Origin: Nocardioides sp. JQ2195
GTDB lineage: Bacteria > Actinomycetota > Actinomycetes > Propionibacteriales > Nocardioidaceae
Direction: 5' to 3'
Length of the DNA stretch: 64,000 nt
Assembly (NCBI RefSeq): GCF_012272695.1
Contig: NZ_CP050902.1
Span: forward strand, 1-64,000
Shown here: in pieces, positions 30,781 through 38,684 of the stretch
Layout: the number at the start of each line of letters is the position of its first letter
Position numbering within the stretch: position 1 is the first letter of the stretch
The notes under the pieces: generated by a model
Told to the model about the DNA's origin: nothing
Database searches by the model: none
The model's input: the letters and a program-made list of their open reading frames with translations, nothing else
Made by a program: the position numbers and the translations under genes

Positions 30781-30892
30781 GCGCAAGGTCGCCGAGGAGC
30801 GTCGTGCGCGGGAGGCAGCGACCAACACGGTCCGGGCCTTCGCTGAGAAGATCGGCGAGACGTACGACGCCTGGCACCGAGGCAGCGCCTGA
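30780..30892 (+). pseudogene. Possible C-terminal gene fragment
   Basis: Plus-strand frame ending at 30892 reads KVAEERRAREAATNTVRAF and then AEKIGETYDAWHRGSA, which looks like a genuine helical protein terminus. It has no sensible start and abuts the relaxase remnant head-on at about 30780, so this is probably a deletion or recombination junction. I do not recognise the parent family. Confidence 0.3.
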
Positions 30893-31005
30893 CGTGGGCT
30901 CTTCACCAAAACGCAGCCGCCGACGGGCACTTTCGCCTACGGTCAGTTTGTGCACCAACGCGATCGCCTCTGTGGCCTCCCGACGGGACAGAAGGTTCTC
31001 GCGCC

Positions 31006-31602
31006 ATGCCCGTGACGTACCAGTGGTTGACGGCCGTTGGAGGCGAGTTCCCCACTCCCGGGCGCACGAGGGTCACCTTCGCCGAAGCTCGGAACTTGCT
31101 CGTCGCCGAGGTGGCCTTCACCACGTCCAACACTCGTGCAGATCTCTGGGACGGGCTTGAGAGATACCTCGCAAGGTTCTTCGACCTGGAGCACCGGTAC
31201 AACGCCTTGCTCGATGGGAAGCAACTCGTGCGGTGTCTGTGGCTCGGGGGGAGTTACGTCAGTAGCCGAGTCGATCCAAGCAATATCGACGTAACGGTTT
31301 GCGTCAATGACGCCACACGGCTGGCTCTCAAAGGGCAGCCGGGGTCGAAGTGGCTTTCTCAGGCCTTCAGTCGGGAAGAGCGTAGAAAGGAGTTTGGCGT
31401 CTCTCCGCTGGAGCTTCGGTACCGACCAGTCGTGTCGGTGTTCAGATCTAGGGTGACCGATACCGAAGACCAGCAATACTTGCAGGACCGCGGCGGATGG
31501 GATGAGTGGTGGCAACGCTGTCGCGATAGTGGAGCGCAGAGCGGTGGGCCGACGCTCGCTACTGTTGAAGCGATGCGTGGATACTTGGAGGTGACGATAT
31601 GA
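31006..31602 (+). CDS. Nucleotidyltransferase-like protein (DUF6932-like), unknown role
   Basis: 198 aa. The key stretch CLWLGGSYVSSRVDPSNIDV (77-96) resembles the minimal nucleotidyltransferase motif, G-G-S followed by a catalytic D-h-D; here the second acidic residue is Thr (IDVTV), so activity is doubtful or unusual. Two tryptophan-rich helical parts (LWDGLERYLARFF; WDEWWQRCRD) follow the family layout. The stop overlaps the next start by four bases, so they form a two-gene unit. DUF6932 assignment is by motif resemblance only. Nucleotidyltransferases in such islands are often toxins or antitoxins. Confidence 0.55.
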   Translation: MPVTYQWLTAVGGEFPTPGRTRVTFAEARNLLVAEVAFTTSNTRADLWDGLERYLARFFDLEHRYNALLDGKQLVRCLWLGGSYVSSRVDPSNIDVTVCVNDATRLALKGQPGSKWLSQAFSREERRKEFGVSPLELRYRPVVSVFRSRVTDTEDQQYLQDRGGWDEWWQRCRDSGAQSGGPTLATVEAMRGYLEVTI

Positions 31603-32564
31603 CCGAGTCGCACACTCCTGAGGTCTCCATCCGTTCGGAGATCCTCCAGCGCCATGCCGAGTCAGTTGCTGAGTGGCGCGCTTCAGACGGCGCATCTGCG
31701 CTGGACGGGGACGAGTTCGACAGCGCGGCGAATCGCGCTCGACTCGAGGCACTCCGCGCTCTGGATCCTCAGGCGAGCCTCGGCGAAGAGTTGCGCGTCC
31801 GTCTCGTCTCGCCGGTCATGCAGGAGGGAGCGTTGAGCTTCGATGCCGGAGCGCTCCTGTTGCGTCCCCTTCAAGACTCGGTCGCAAGCCTGGCAGGTGA
31901 CGGCGTGGATTTGGAACTCGTGGGCGTCTCGGCGGGCAGCACCGTGCTGCACGTGCGCCCGAGGGACGGGTCGGCTGAAAGCGGGCCCGTCGACGTCGGC
32001 GGTGTTCCCATCGACGCAACATCTACCGAAGATGCCCTACGCGCATTCGTTGAGTTGCTTCGTGCCGCCGAGTCCGAGAGCGATCTCGGCGAGTGGGTGC
32101 GAGCCGTCGATGCCCTCGGTCGCTTCAGCCGCGCACTCGAGAGGCTCGAAGCTGAAGCCGACGTTGCCTGGTGGGGTGTTAGTGGCGAGGTCCGGTCCGC
32201 ATGGTTCGGCAGAACCGGACGGGCGTACGTAGAGCGAATGCTGGAGACAACCCCGCGGCCCGAGATTCTCACCATCTTTGGTCGCGTGACCGAACTTCGC
32301 GAGTCCGGAGTCGTCAAAGTCAAAACCGGAGCGCGACGGAAATCGCCGTCGTACGAGGTCAAGATGGAGTCCGAAGATCTGCTGGCGATGCACCTCGAGA
32401 TCGGAGAGAGCGTGCACTTCACTGTGCGCGTCGAGCAAGGCATCGATCACCTTGGGCAGGCGCAATCCACTGATGTCTACTTCGTATCGAACGCGACTGG
32501 ATTCTCAGCGACAGACTCGTCTCTCCCTATAGACGAAGATGACGACAGTCGACCGGGTCCTTAA
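31599..32564 (+). CDS. Uncharacterised partner of the nucleotidyltransferase-like gene
   Basis: 321 aa, soluble, acidic, no signal or TM segment. N-terminal helical region (1-60), a beta-rich middle with DLELVGVSAGSTVLHVRP (about 105-125), a helical segment (about 145-185) and a C-terminal beta-rich domain (ILTIFGRVTELRESGVVKVK, then SVHFTVRVEQ, about 223-300) reminiscent of an OB or small barrel fold. I recognise no family. Start overlaps the preceding stop (ATGA), so the two products are probably made in fixed ratio and may form a complex. Confidence 0.6.
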   Translation: MTESHTPEVSIRSEILQRHAESVAEWRASDGASALDGDEFDSAANRARLEALRALDPQASLGEELRVRLVSPVMQEGALSFDAGALLLRPLQDSVASLAGDGVDLELVGVSAGSTVLHVRPRDGSAESGPVDVGGVPIDATSTEDALRAFVELLRAAESESDLGEWVRAVDALGRFSRALERLEAEADVAWWGVSGEVRSAWFGRTGRAYVERMLETTPRPEILTIFGRVTELRESGVVKVKTGARRKSPSYEVKMESEDLLAMHLEIGESVHFTVRVEQGIDHLGQAQSTDVYFVSNATGFSATDSSLPIDEDDDSRPGP

Positions 32565-32586
32565 GCAAACGAGTTCTGCGGCTGGG

Positions 32587-33579
32587 TCAGATCGCCTCTA
32601 TGTGGGCAGCCCAGAACGGATCCTGTCGCCAGTCCTCGGGCGCCCCGATCCCGCGCAGTGGCAGGTGAGGGTGCGCTGCCAAGAGGTCACTGAGCCGCTG
32701 CGCCCACGAACTGTTGGGCGAGATCGTATTGAGCACCGACTGCAGCGACACGAGCACGGGGTAGAGCTGCTTTGCGCGACGTCCGGTGATGACTGAAGGG
32801 TCGTCGAGCCAGGAAATCGCCCGCGACGTGGGAAGTGCCGGATACACACCGAGACCCACGTTCCACAAGCGACCGTGGTGAGCGCAGATGTTTCGCACCC
32901 GAACGTAGGTGCGAAGCCAAGACTCCAAGAGCACCGCGTTGAGGCCGACGGTCCGCGCTATCGCGGTCTTGTCGGCTCGCAGACCCAAGTTGCGGACGAG
33001 ATGATCCAACGAACCGACTGTCAACATCTCCACCATCAACCAAGACGGCGGCAACCTCGGCGAACCGTAGGTGGTCAGATAGTGCTCGAGGGCGGAGCGG
33101 AAGACCAGATTGTCGCCCTGGTCCTCTGCCGCCCGGGCCAACTGGTCATCACATGCCTTCGCGATGTCATCGAGGAATCGGCGGCGCTTCCACTGGTCGC
33201 GGAAGTGCTGGGGATCGACATACCAGTGTGTGTCGCCATACGTGAGCGACATGTGATCGGTCAGCGCGCTGCGGATCGCGACCTCGATCCGCTCAAGCGC
33301 GTCGAGAACCAGCAGCCGAAGAGCGCGGTCGAAGACATAGAGGTCGAGCACGTCGTCGAATGCCACGTCGGCACGGAACTGGTGATCGGTGCCTGCCAGC
33401 TGGAAGGGAATCGTGTACGGCGACAAACGGAAGTAGCCGAGGTGCCTCAGGTACCGGGTCGCCCGTTCGCGATCGGGGATGTCGAGACCGCGATCAGCCA
33501 GCCGATCAACCAGGTCGACCAGCGTCAGAGCAGGCTTGCCGTACGTGCCGGAGCCGCGGGCACGGGAAGGCTTCACCAT
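32587..33579 (-). CDS. Abi_2 family abortive infection protein (AbiF/AbiD-like), copy 1
   Basis: 330 aa from ATG 33579 (GGAG upstream). Typical Abi_2 features: GKPALTLVDLVDRLADRGL at the N-terminus, YLRHLGYFRLSPYTIPF, FDRALRLLVLDALERIEVAIRS, and near the C-terminus RNICAHHGRLWN, an R-N-x-x-A-H HEPN ribonuclease motif. Abi_2 proteins act in phage defence by arresting growth. A stem-loop with a T-rich tail lies directly upstream (33605-33660) and resembles the one before the second Abi_2 gene. Convergent with the nucleotidyltransferase unit. Confidence 0.85.
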   Translation of the reverse strand: MVKPSRARGSGTYGKPALTLVDLVDRLADRGLDIPDRERATRYLRHLGYFRLSPYTIPFQLAGTDHQFRADVAFDDVLDLYVFDRALRLLVLDALERIEVAIRSALTDHMSLTYGDTHWYVDPQHFRDQWKRRRFLDDIAKACDDQLARAAEDQGDNLVFRSALEHYLTTYGSPRLPPSWLMVEMLTVGSLDHLVRNLGLRADKTAIARTVGLNAVLLESWLRTYVRVRNICAHHGRLWNVGLGVYPALPTSRAISWLDDPSVITGRRAKQLYPVLVSLQSVLNTISPNSSWAQRLSDLLAAHPHLPLRGIGAPEDWRQDPFWAAHIEAI

Positions 33580-33604
33580 GGGGTGATCTCCAAGACAGCC
33601 GAAA

Positions 33605-33660
33605 GAAAAAATCCCCCTAGTGCGCTTCTGTGAGAGGCGAGGGGGATGTAGTGGTGCCAC
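33605..33660 (-). ncRNA. Predicted structured RNA upstream of Abi_2 copy 1
   Basis: On the minus strand, ATCCCCCT (33640-33647) pairs with AGGGGGAT (33611-33618) around a 21-nt loop (33619-33639) containing GCCTCTC and GA-GC-CA. TTTTTTCTTTC follows. The element before Abi_2 copy 2 has the same loop length and core. A structured RNA upstream of abiF genes is known from comparative RNA searches; identity with that motif is inferred. It could be a stand-alone antitoxin RNA or a leader attenuator. Confidence 0.6.
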
Positions 33661-33780
33661 GTTAACACGGCGTGACGAAACATTCAGGAATCCTTACATG
33701 TGGGCAAGCCGGCACACGCCGGGTCCACGATCGGGGCGGCAACTGGCCCGAGCCAGTGCTGCCGTTGCTCCGCTCGATCC

Positions 33781-34104
33781 TCAGGCAGGGCCGAAGGCAC
33801 CGCCTGCGTTGTCGCGCACCCGATTCGCTGCCTGCTCGGCGGCGTTCCGGCTGGAGAACGACTCACCCGACGACGCAACCTTGTCGGAGGAGCGCCACGC
33901 CCGCCAGCGCCAAGAGCCACCAGAGTCCAGGTAGACGTCGAACCTCGCGCTCTTCGCTCCCACCTTGAAGGCCGCCGCCGCCCGCTTGGCGTTGTAGGAC
34001 GACGCGAACGTCTCGCCCGCCCACGCGACCGCCTCGTTGTTGCCGGAGTAGAGCCACCAGCTCGGACTACCAGACTGGGTTTCTGTAACGATGAACCGCC
34101 ACAT
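33781..34104 (-). CDS. DUF1508 (YegP-like) protein
   Basis: 107 aa from ATG 34104, with GGGAGGG upstream. Two DUF1508-like repeats: a first one with FIVTETQSGSPSWWLYSGNN and a second with ARFDVYLDSGGSWRWRAW, each followed by SS(Y/R)NA repeats (ETFASSYNAKRAA; ESFSSRNAAEQAA). Small beta-sheet domain of unknown function. The frame is open 84 codons farther upstream, without family similarity. Confidence 0.8.
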   Translation of the reverse strand: MWRFIVTETQSGSPSWWLYSGNNEAVAWAGETFASSYNAKRAAAAFKVGAKSARFDVYLDSGGSWRWRAWRSSDKVASSGESFSSRNAAEQAANRVRDNAGGAFGPA

Positions 34105-34467
34105 GGCGATCCCTCCCATCTCGCACTTCGTGCGCAATGTTGCGCGAGGCCGAGACCGAGTGATGTCATGGCGGTTCCACCCGTACGACGACATCTCATG
34201 TCCCGTGCACCTCTGCGCCCGGCCTGCTTGCCGGGCGCTTTGGTTTTCGCGCGTTTTGTGCGCCGCCCGATTTGAGCGACGTCCTGGTAGTTCATCAGAC
34301 CTGGGTTCCGCGCACGTTCCGCCACGCCGACACCACGCATCCATTTCCGCCTCCAAATCGCGCGGATAAACAACGGTGTAGTTCCGCGTTTCTGCGCCAT
34401 CTAAGTGGCTGATTGCCAGACACTTAGACCAAGCGGGCCCTTAGAAACGCGCGGATAGGCGGACACA
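34105..34467. other. Intergenic stretch with terminator and inverted repeats
   Basis: No gene seen. A plus-oriented terminator-like hairpin is at 34215-34238 (GCGCCCGGC / GCCGGGCGC, then TTTGGTTTT), although no plus-strand gene precedes it. A perfect CTAAGTG / CACTTAG repeat is at 34401-34427, and the decamer CGCGCGGATA occurs twice before the next gene. The hairpin could end a short unrecognised transcript. Confidence 0.55.
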
Positions 34468-34887
34468 GTGAGCGACAACCAGCCCAGTATCGACCAGATC
34501 GCGGTCCCATGCGGTCGCCTCTCGTGCAGGCAGCCGGTCATTCAAGAGGTTGGACCTGGGCGACGTAAGGAGTTCTGTTCCGACACCTGCCGACGCGGGG
34601 CCGATCGCGAGTACAAGCGCGCACGGACACACGTGTCGACCTACGGCGAGGTTCTTCGGCGTGCTCAGCACGAGGTTGCCTCGTATGGCCGGAAGGCGGA
34701 GGAAGGCGTCCTCACCCCGGACGAGGTGGTCCGCCTTGAAAGCGACGCCCGGGTAGCGTTCACCCGCGCAGCGACCGCGGTCGAGTTCGGAGTGTCAGCG
34801 GAACAGGCTGGCGACGAACTCCGTGCCCTTGTCCAGGCACTTCGGCCACTTCTGAGTGGCATCGGGTTCACTTCACGGTCGGCCTAG
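34468..34887 (+). CDS. Small cysteine-motif protein, hypothetical
   Basis: 139 aa from GTG 34468. N-terminal four-cysteine motif (CGRLSCRQPV, then EFCSDTCRRGADREYKR; residues about 15-50) likely binds one zinc. The remainder is a predicted helical coiled-coil region ending in ELRALVQALRPLL. FCS-type zinc motifs followed by helices are common in actinobacterial mobile elements, often next to relaxases, but no function is known. Confidence 0.6.
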   Translation: MSDNQPSIDQIAVPCGRLSCRQPVIQEVGPGRRKEFCSDTCRRGADREYKRARTHVSTYGEVLRRAQHEVASYGRKAEEGVLTPDEVVRLESDARVAFTRAATAVEFGVSAEQAGDELRALVQALRPLLSGIGFTSRSA

Positions 34888-34933
34888 CCGGCGGGTAGTT
34901 GGTGCGGAGCTGGGCGGTATCTCGACCGACCGT

Positions 34934-35136
34934 TCAGCTCGCATTCATCAGCCCGTCGAGATCGGCACGAAGGACTCGAAGCCCACGCTTGCCGCACACG
35001 TACGCCGGCAGTCTCTGGACGCGATGCGTTGACGGACGGTGTTGACCGAGGACGAGATGTAGACCGCTGCTACCTGGAGAGTCATCCGCCGCTTCTCGTC
35101 AGGCGACGCCAGCCCGGTGCGGGTCGCGGTGGCCAT
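34934..35136 (-). pseudogene. Frameshifted excisionase-like gene
   Basis: ATG at 35101 starts MTLQVAAVYISSSVNTVRQR, then IASR, a helix-turn-helix of the excisionase type. After SR the frame becomes nonsense (DCRRTCAASVG). Shifting frame restores LPAYVCGKRGLRVLRADLDG and a stop at 34934. Apparent small insertion near 35030. With the broken gene at 35140-35290 it mirrors the intact pair at 29886-30394. Confidence 0.65.
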
Positions 35137-35139
35137 CTC

Positions 35140-35290
35140 ACTGGCCTCCCCTCAGGAAACGGCGAAGTTCGAAGCCACTCCCTCACAGTGCGCTGGGGAG
35201 TGCGGATGAACGCGCAGAACTCCTCGAACAGGATGATGCCGTTGTCGTCCCACTCATCGGCGACGTAGATGGGGCGATGGTCATGGCCCC
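35140..35290 (-). pseudogene. Broken copy of the small HTH regulator
   Basis: Minus-strand frame reads EWDDNGIILFEEFCAFIRTP and then QRTVREW, matching the intact protein at 30179-30394 (WNDHALLTFEEFCILIRTPQ). It lacks an in-frame start and loses similarity after REW. The spacer up to the relaxase stop (35451) shows no other gene. Confidence 0.7.
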
Positions 35291-35450
35291 GCTCCTTCCG
35301 GCAGCTCGACCGTCGGGACGACGGCCAATGTTCTGAGAAGCAACGGGCCGTCACCAGGACCGGACAGGTCGAGCCAGATCGGGTCATGGATGCCTCTTGG
35401 TCACCTATGGGCGATCCCGTCGGCTGTGCGATCACCTGAACCCGAGAACT

Positions 35451-38114
35451 TCAGCGGCCGATCCCTCGGTTGGCCGGAGCGGGCGTTCCCGGCAAGCGTT
35501 CGGGCGGTCGGCGTACGCCGGTCTGGAGCATCGCGGCCTGGCGGCTGGCGGGGAGCCTCGATGCTTGTGGGCCGTAGCGATCGATGTCCTGCTCGGCGAC
35601 CTTGGCCGCGTGTGACGGGCCGAGGTCCGCACGGTCTCGGCTGAACACGTCGACCCACTGACGTCGGGCGTCGTCGACGGACTCGGCGACGAGGTGCGCG
35701 GTGTTGCCGTCACGGCCGCGTGTCATGCCGACGTACGCCGTCGCGGCACCGGTGGTCTCGCCGATGACCAGGTGCGCTTCATCGACAGTGTCCCCTTGGG
35801 CGCCGTAGGCAGTCGTGGCGAAAGCAAGCTCGACACTCTCGTCGACATAGGCAGCGGGCAACTCGCGCTGACCGGCGCGGCCGACGACCAGCAACGACCC
35901 GTCGTCTCCGGTCCCAGCGACAACCCAGGTGTCGCGGTTGGCGACCCCGAGGTCGCGGTCGTTGCGGCGAGTGGCGATGCGGTCTCCGAGGCCGATCCGC
36001 TCACCACGACGGGTGACGGGCTCACCAGTTCGCTCACCAGGGCCGGTACGCCGGTCGCGGATGACGGCGTTGAGCGAGGCGACCTGTTCGCGTGTGTCTG
36101 CGATGACAAGTTGATCGCCCGCCGCACCGATGGACGCCAAAGCCGCGGTGCGCTCGACCTCGGACGCGTGGATGACGACCCTGCCGGAGTCGACGAGTGC
36201 ATCAAAGACGTCACCTGGTCGCTCACCAATGCGCATGAGCAGGCTGAGGTCGGCGTACGCCGGATCAGTGAAGCGGTGCACCGACTCGAGCTCGAGGTGT
36301 GCTTCAGGCCGCACCCAGCGAGCTGCAAGGTCGAGCACGCCGCCGCGCCCGACCGCAGGGAGCTGATGGCGGTCACCGAGCAGGGCGATGGTCGCGCCGG
36401 CGCGGTCGGCGACGGCGAAGAGGGCGCGGGCTGTGTCCTGGTCGAGCATCCCGGCTTCGTCGATCAGCAGGACGTCGCCGGGCAGCAGTCGCGCCGATGG
36501 GTTGATCTCGTGCCGGGCGATCTCGAGTTGGGACCAGTGGCCGTCCTCGTCCCAGCGGTACCCGTGCTGGTGGATGAGCCATGCGGCCGAGAAGGCGTCC
36601 GTGCCGACTTGCTGCTGAGCGGCTTGGGCCGCCTTGAGGGTCGGGGTCACGACTACCAGTCGTCGGTCGCGTGCCTCGAGGGCTTCTTGTGCGGCGCCGA
36701 GTGTCGTGGTCTTGCCCGCGCCCGCTGCACCCTCGATGACGAGCAGGCCCGCCTGGCCGGCGAGCGCTCGCACGACCTCCTGTTGCGCGGTGTCGAGCTG
36801 CTCGAGGCCTCGGACCCGATTGTCAGGTCCGACCGGCAGCTCGGCTCGGTGGGCGAGTCCATCGTTGAGATCCGACTCGACCGCGAGAACCCGGTCTGAA
36901 GTGAGGGTGCGAACGTGCTCCGGTGCGTCGACGCGTTTGAGAATCGGCCGGCATGCCGCAACTGCTCGATCGGTCAGGTCTTCTGCCAGTTCGACTCGCA
37001 CCGCCCGCTCGGCGACAATTCCGACGGTGGTGATGATCTTCTCCGCCTCACCTCGGATATCGGCCGCGTTCCATGCCGAGCGCATGGAGCCGAGCCGACT
37101 GAGGATCAGATCGACGGCAACGTCACGGCGGATTGAGCCGATCGTCGTGCGGCTGAGGGCCTCGGGGGCGGTCGGGTTTCGGAAGCCGAGCTCGTGCAGC
37201 TCTTCGTGCCACCGGTCCACGAGCTCGGCGCCGTCCGTTGGCACGATTTTATCGGGTCGCGCATCCGCCCAGGCTCGTCGATCCCAGGTGCGTCGAAGCT
37301 GTGGTCCCGGATCCTGGCCGGGGTGCTCGCTTCTCCACTCTGCTTCGTACTGGCCGACGTTGCGGCTGATCTGTGCGGAGCGCTGGCTGAAGCGACCGAC
37401 GTACGGCTTCAGCTGGTGCACCTCACCGGCGTCGTCCAGCGTGTAACCGTGCGCGGCGAGAGCCGCGCGGAACCCGGGGTCGCACATGACTGCGGCATGG
37501 CCGATGCCGTTGATCGCCTCGATGCTGTCGCGGGCGCCCACGGAGTGAAGAGCGCGCCACTGTCCGACGGCGAACACCTTGGCGTTGATCTGCAGGTGGA
37601 GGTGACGGTGCGGGTCGCCTGTCCGCGACGTGTAGTGCCGCACGACTGCGGCCTCGAGTCCGCGCTCGACTGGCACCTGGACTTGTCGCCCCTTGGGACC
37701 GACCCGCGTTGTGGAGTGCTCGGCAAGCCAGCCGATGATCTCGTCGGCGGCTCGGTCTTGCGCAGCGTCGTAGGCCGCGCTGATCTCGGGGTGCAGTGAC
37801 GCGGCGATGGACCAGGTCTTCGGCCCGTTAACGACGACCTCAACGAATCGCAATGCGTTCTCGTGGTTGCTGATCCTGCCTTTGGCATGACTGGTGTCGA
37901 CGTCGTAGCCGTTGACCCATCGCTCGTACGTCGGGGCGTCGAGGTCGGCACGCTGCTCGACGCTGACCCCGCGGCGATCAACGGTTGCTGTGTAGCGGGC
38001 GGCGATGCCGGATCCCTCGGCAAGGTAGTAGTCGTCGGCTCGCGAGTGGTCGGCCTCGAGGTAGGAGCGTGCGCCGGCTGGGTTGCCGCGATAGAACTTG
38101 ATGCCACCGTGCAT
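35451..38114 (-). CDS. MobF family relaxase/helicase (TrwC/TraA-like)
   Basis: 887 aa from ATG 38114 (GAGG just upstream; GTG 38126 also possible). N-terminal TrwC relaxase domain (MHGGIKFYRGNPAGARSYLE; SRADDYYLAEG supplies candidate nicking tyrosines; HRHLHLQINAKVF near 172 is the HUH metal site). C-terminal RecD-like helicase with Walker A EGAAGAGKTTT (Lys near 468), LLIDEAGML, and late motif AYGAQGDTVDEAH. The end is disordered. Nicks oriT for conjugative transfer; no coupling protein or secretion genes are nearby, so it would need a helper. Confidence 0.92.
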   Translation of the reverse strand: MHGGIKFYRGNPAGARSYLEADHSRADDYYLAEGSGIAARYTATVDRRGVSVEQRADLDAPTYERWVNGYDVDTSHAKGRISNHENALRFVEVVVNGPKTWSIAASLHPEISAAYDAAQDRAADEIIGWLAEHSTTRVGPKGRQVQVPVERGLEAAVVRHYTSRTGDPHRHLHLQINAKVFAVGQWRALHSVGARDSIEAINGIGHAAVMCDPGFRAALAAHGYTLDDAGEVHQLKPYVGRFSQRSAQISRNVGQYEAEWRSEHPGQDPGPQLRRTWDRRAWADARPDKIVPTDGAELVDRWHEELHELGFRNPTAPEALSRTTIGSIRRDVAVDLILSRLGSMRSAWNAADIRGEAEKIITTVGIVAERAVRVELAEDLTDRAVAACRPILKRVDAPEHVRTLTSDRVLAVESDLNDGLAHRAELPVGPDNRVRGLEQLDTAQQEVVRALAGQAGLLVIEGAAGAGKTTTLGAAQEALEARDRRLVVVTPTLKAAQAAQQQVGTDAFSAAWLIHQHGYRWDEDGHWSQLEIARHEINPSARLLPGDVLLIDEAGMLDQDTARALFAVADRAGATIALLGDRHQLPAVGRGGVLDLAARWVRPEAHLELESVHRFTDPAYADLSLLMRIGERPGDVFDALVDSGRVVIHASEVERTAALASIGAAGDQLVIADTREQVASLNAVIRDRRTGPGERTGEPVTRRGERIGLGDRIATRRNDRDLGVANRDTWVVAGTGDDGSLLVVGRAGQRELPAAYVDESVELAFATTAYGAQGDTVDEAHLVIGETTGAATAYVGMTRGRDGNTAHLVAESVDDARRQWVDVFSRDRADLGPSHAAKVAEQDIDRYGPQASRLPASRQAAMLQTGVRRPPERLPGTPAPANRGIGR

Positions 38115-38126
38115 GCGCCTCGTCAC

Positions 38127-38327
38127 CGCCCGTCACTGATCGTCAAAGACCCCTGAAATGACGCAGGGCCCGCCCAGGTGGGCGGACCGATCTACGGACC
38201 TTCGTAGCATGCGTGCCGCTTGGTTTGAAGCCTTCGATTCGCCTTGTGGGGAGCGGGTTTTCGGACTCGTCAGAGTCCGTTAATCCTCGTCATCTTGGTG
38301 CCGAAGGGGAGCTTGGAGCCTGATGGA
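38127..38327. other. Possible oriT / regulatory spacer upstream of relaxase
   Basis: About 200 bp containing three perfect inverted repeats: CCGCCCA / TGGGCGG (38170-38185), CTACG / CGTAG (38192-38207) and CGGACTC / GAGTCCG (38262-38279, followed by TTAATCC). Transfer origins are usually adjacent to relaxase genes and built from such repeats. No nic consensus is recognised. Confidence 0.35.
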
Positions 38328-38639
38328 TCAGAGAAGGGCGACGAGGTCAGCTAGCGGTACGTCGAGGGCTACCGCGGCCGCGTAAAGCGTGTGGATCTGG
38401 GGCGTCTTGAGAGCGCCCTCGAGGTTGATGATCGTGCGCCGACCGATGCCGGATTCCTCCGCGAGCCAGTCGGTGCTCCAGCCCTCCCGTTGCCAGGCGT
38501 TCGCAATCTCGATGCCAAGCCCTGGACTGGGCACAACCGCGACGACATGGACGATGACCTCGGTCAGTTGTGGGTCACCTTCAGCCGGGACATTCGATCG
38601 CCACGCCGCGACCTGCGCTGCGCTCGGAGTGCCGGCCAT
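38328..38639 (-). CDS. XRE-family transcriptional regulator
   Basis: 103 aa. Residues about 45-100 form an XRE helix-turn-helix (EGWSTDWLAEESGIGRRTII, then NLEGALKTPQIHTLYAAAVAL). The first 40 residues are unusual for a control protein. It ends the minus-strand unit formed by the methylase, the DUF262-HNH gene (46 bp upstream) and itself, suggesting it controls that modification/defence unit. Confidence 0.8.
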   Translation of the reverse strand: MAGTPSAAQVAAWRSNVPAEGDPQLTEVIVHVVAVVPSPGLGIEIANAWQREGWSTDWLAEESGIGRRTIINLEGALKTPQIHTLYAAAVALDVPLADLVALL

Positions 38640-38684
38640 TCGGGCGATCGTGACGACGACGGTTCGCTCAGAGCACCGTCGGCG

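Larger units (their letters stand above)
30395..31005. other. Gene-poor junction with relaxase debris
   Basis: About 610 bp without an intact gene. It contains the minus-strand relaxase remnant (30667-30780) and a plus-strand C-terminal fragment (30780-30892). No clear function is visible in 30395-30660. Confidence 0.6.

Noticed and set aside
33684..34400. Overlapping 191-239-codon frames around the DUF1508 gene
   Set aside because: Only the part after ATG 34104 shows DUF1508 repeats and a ribosome-binding site.
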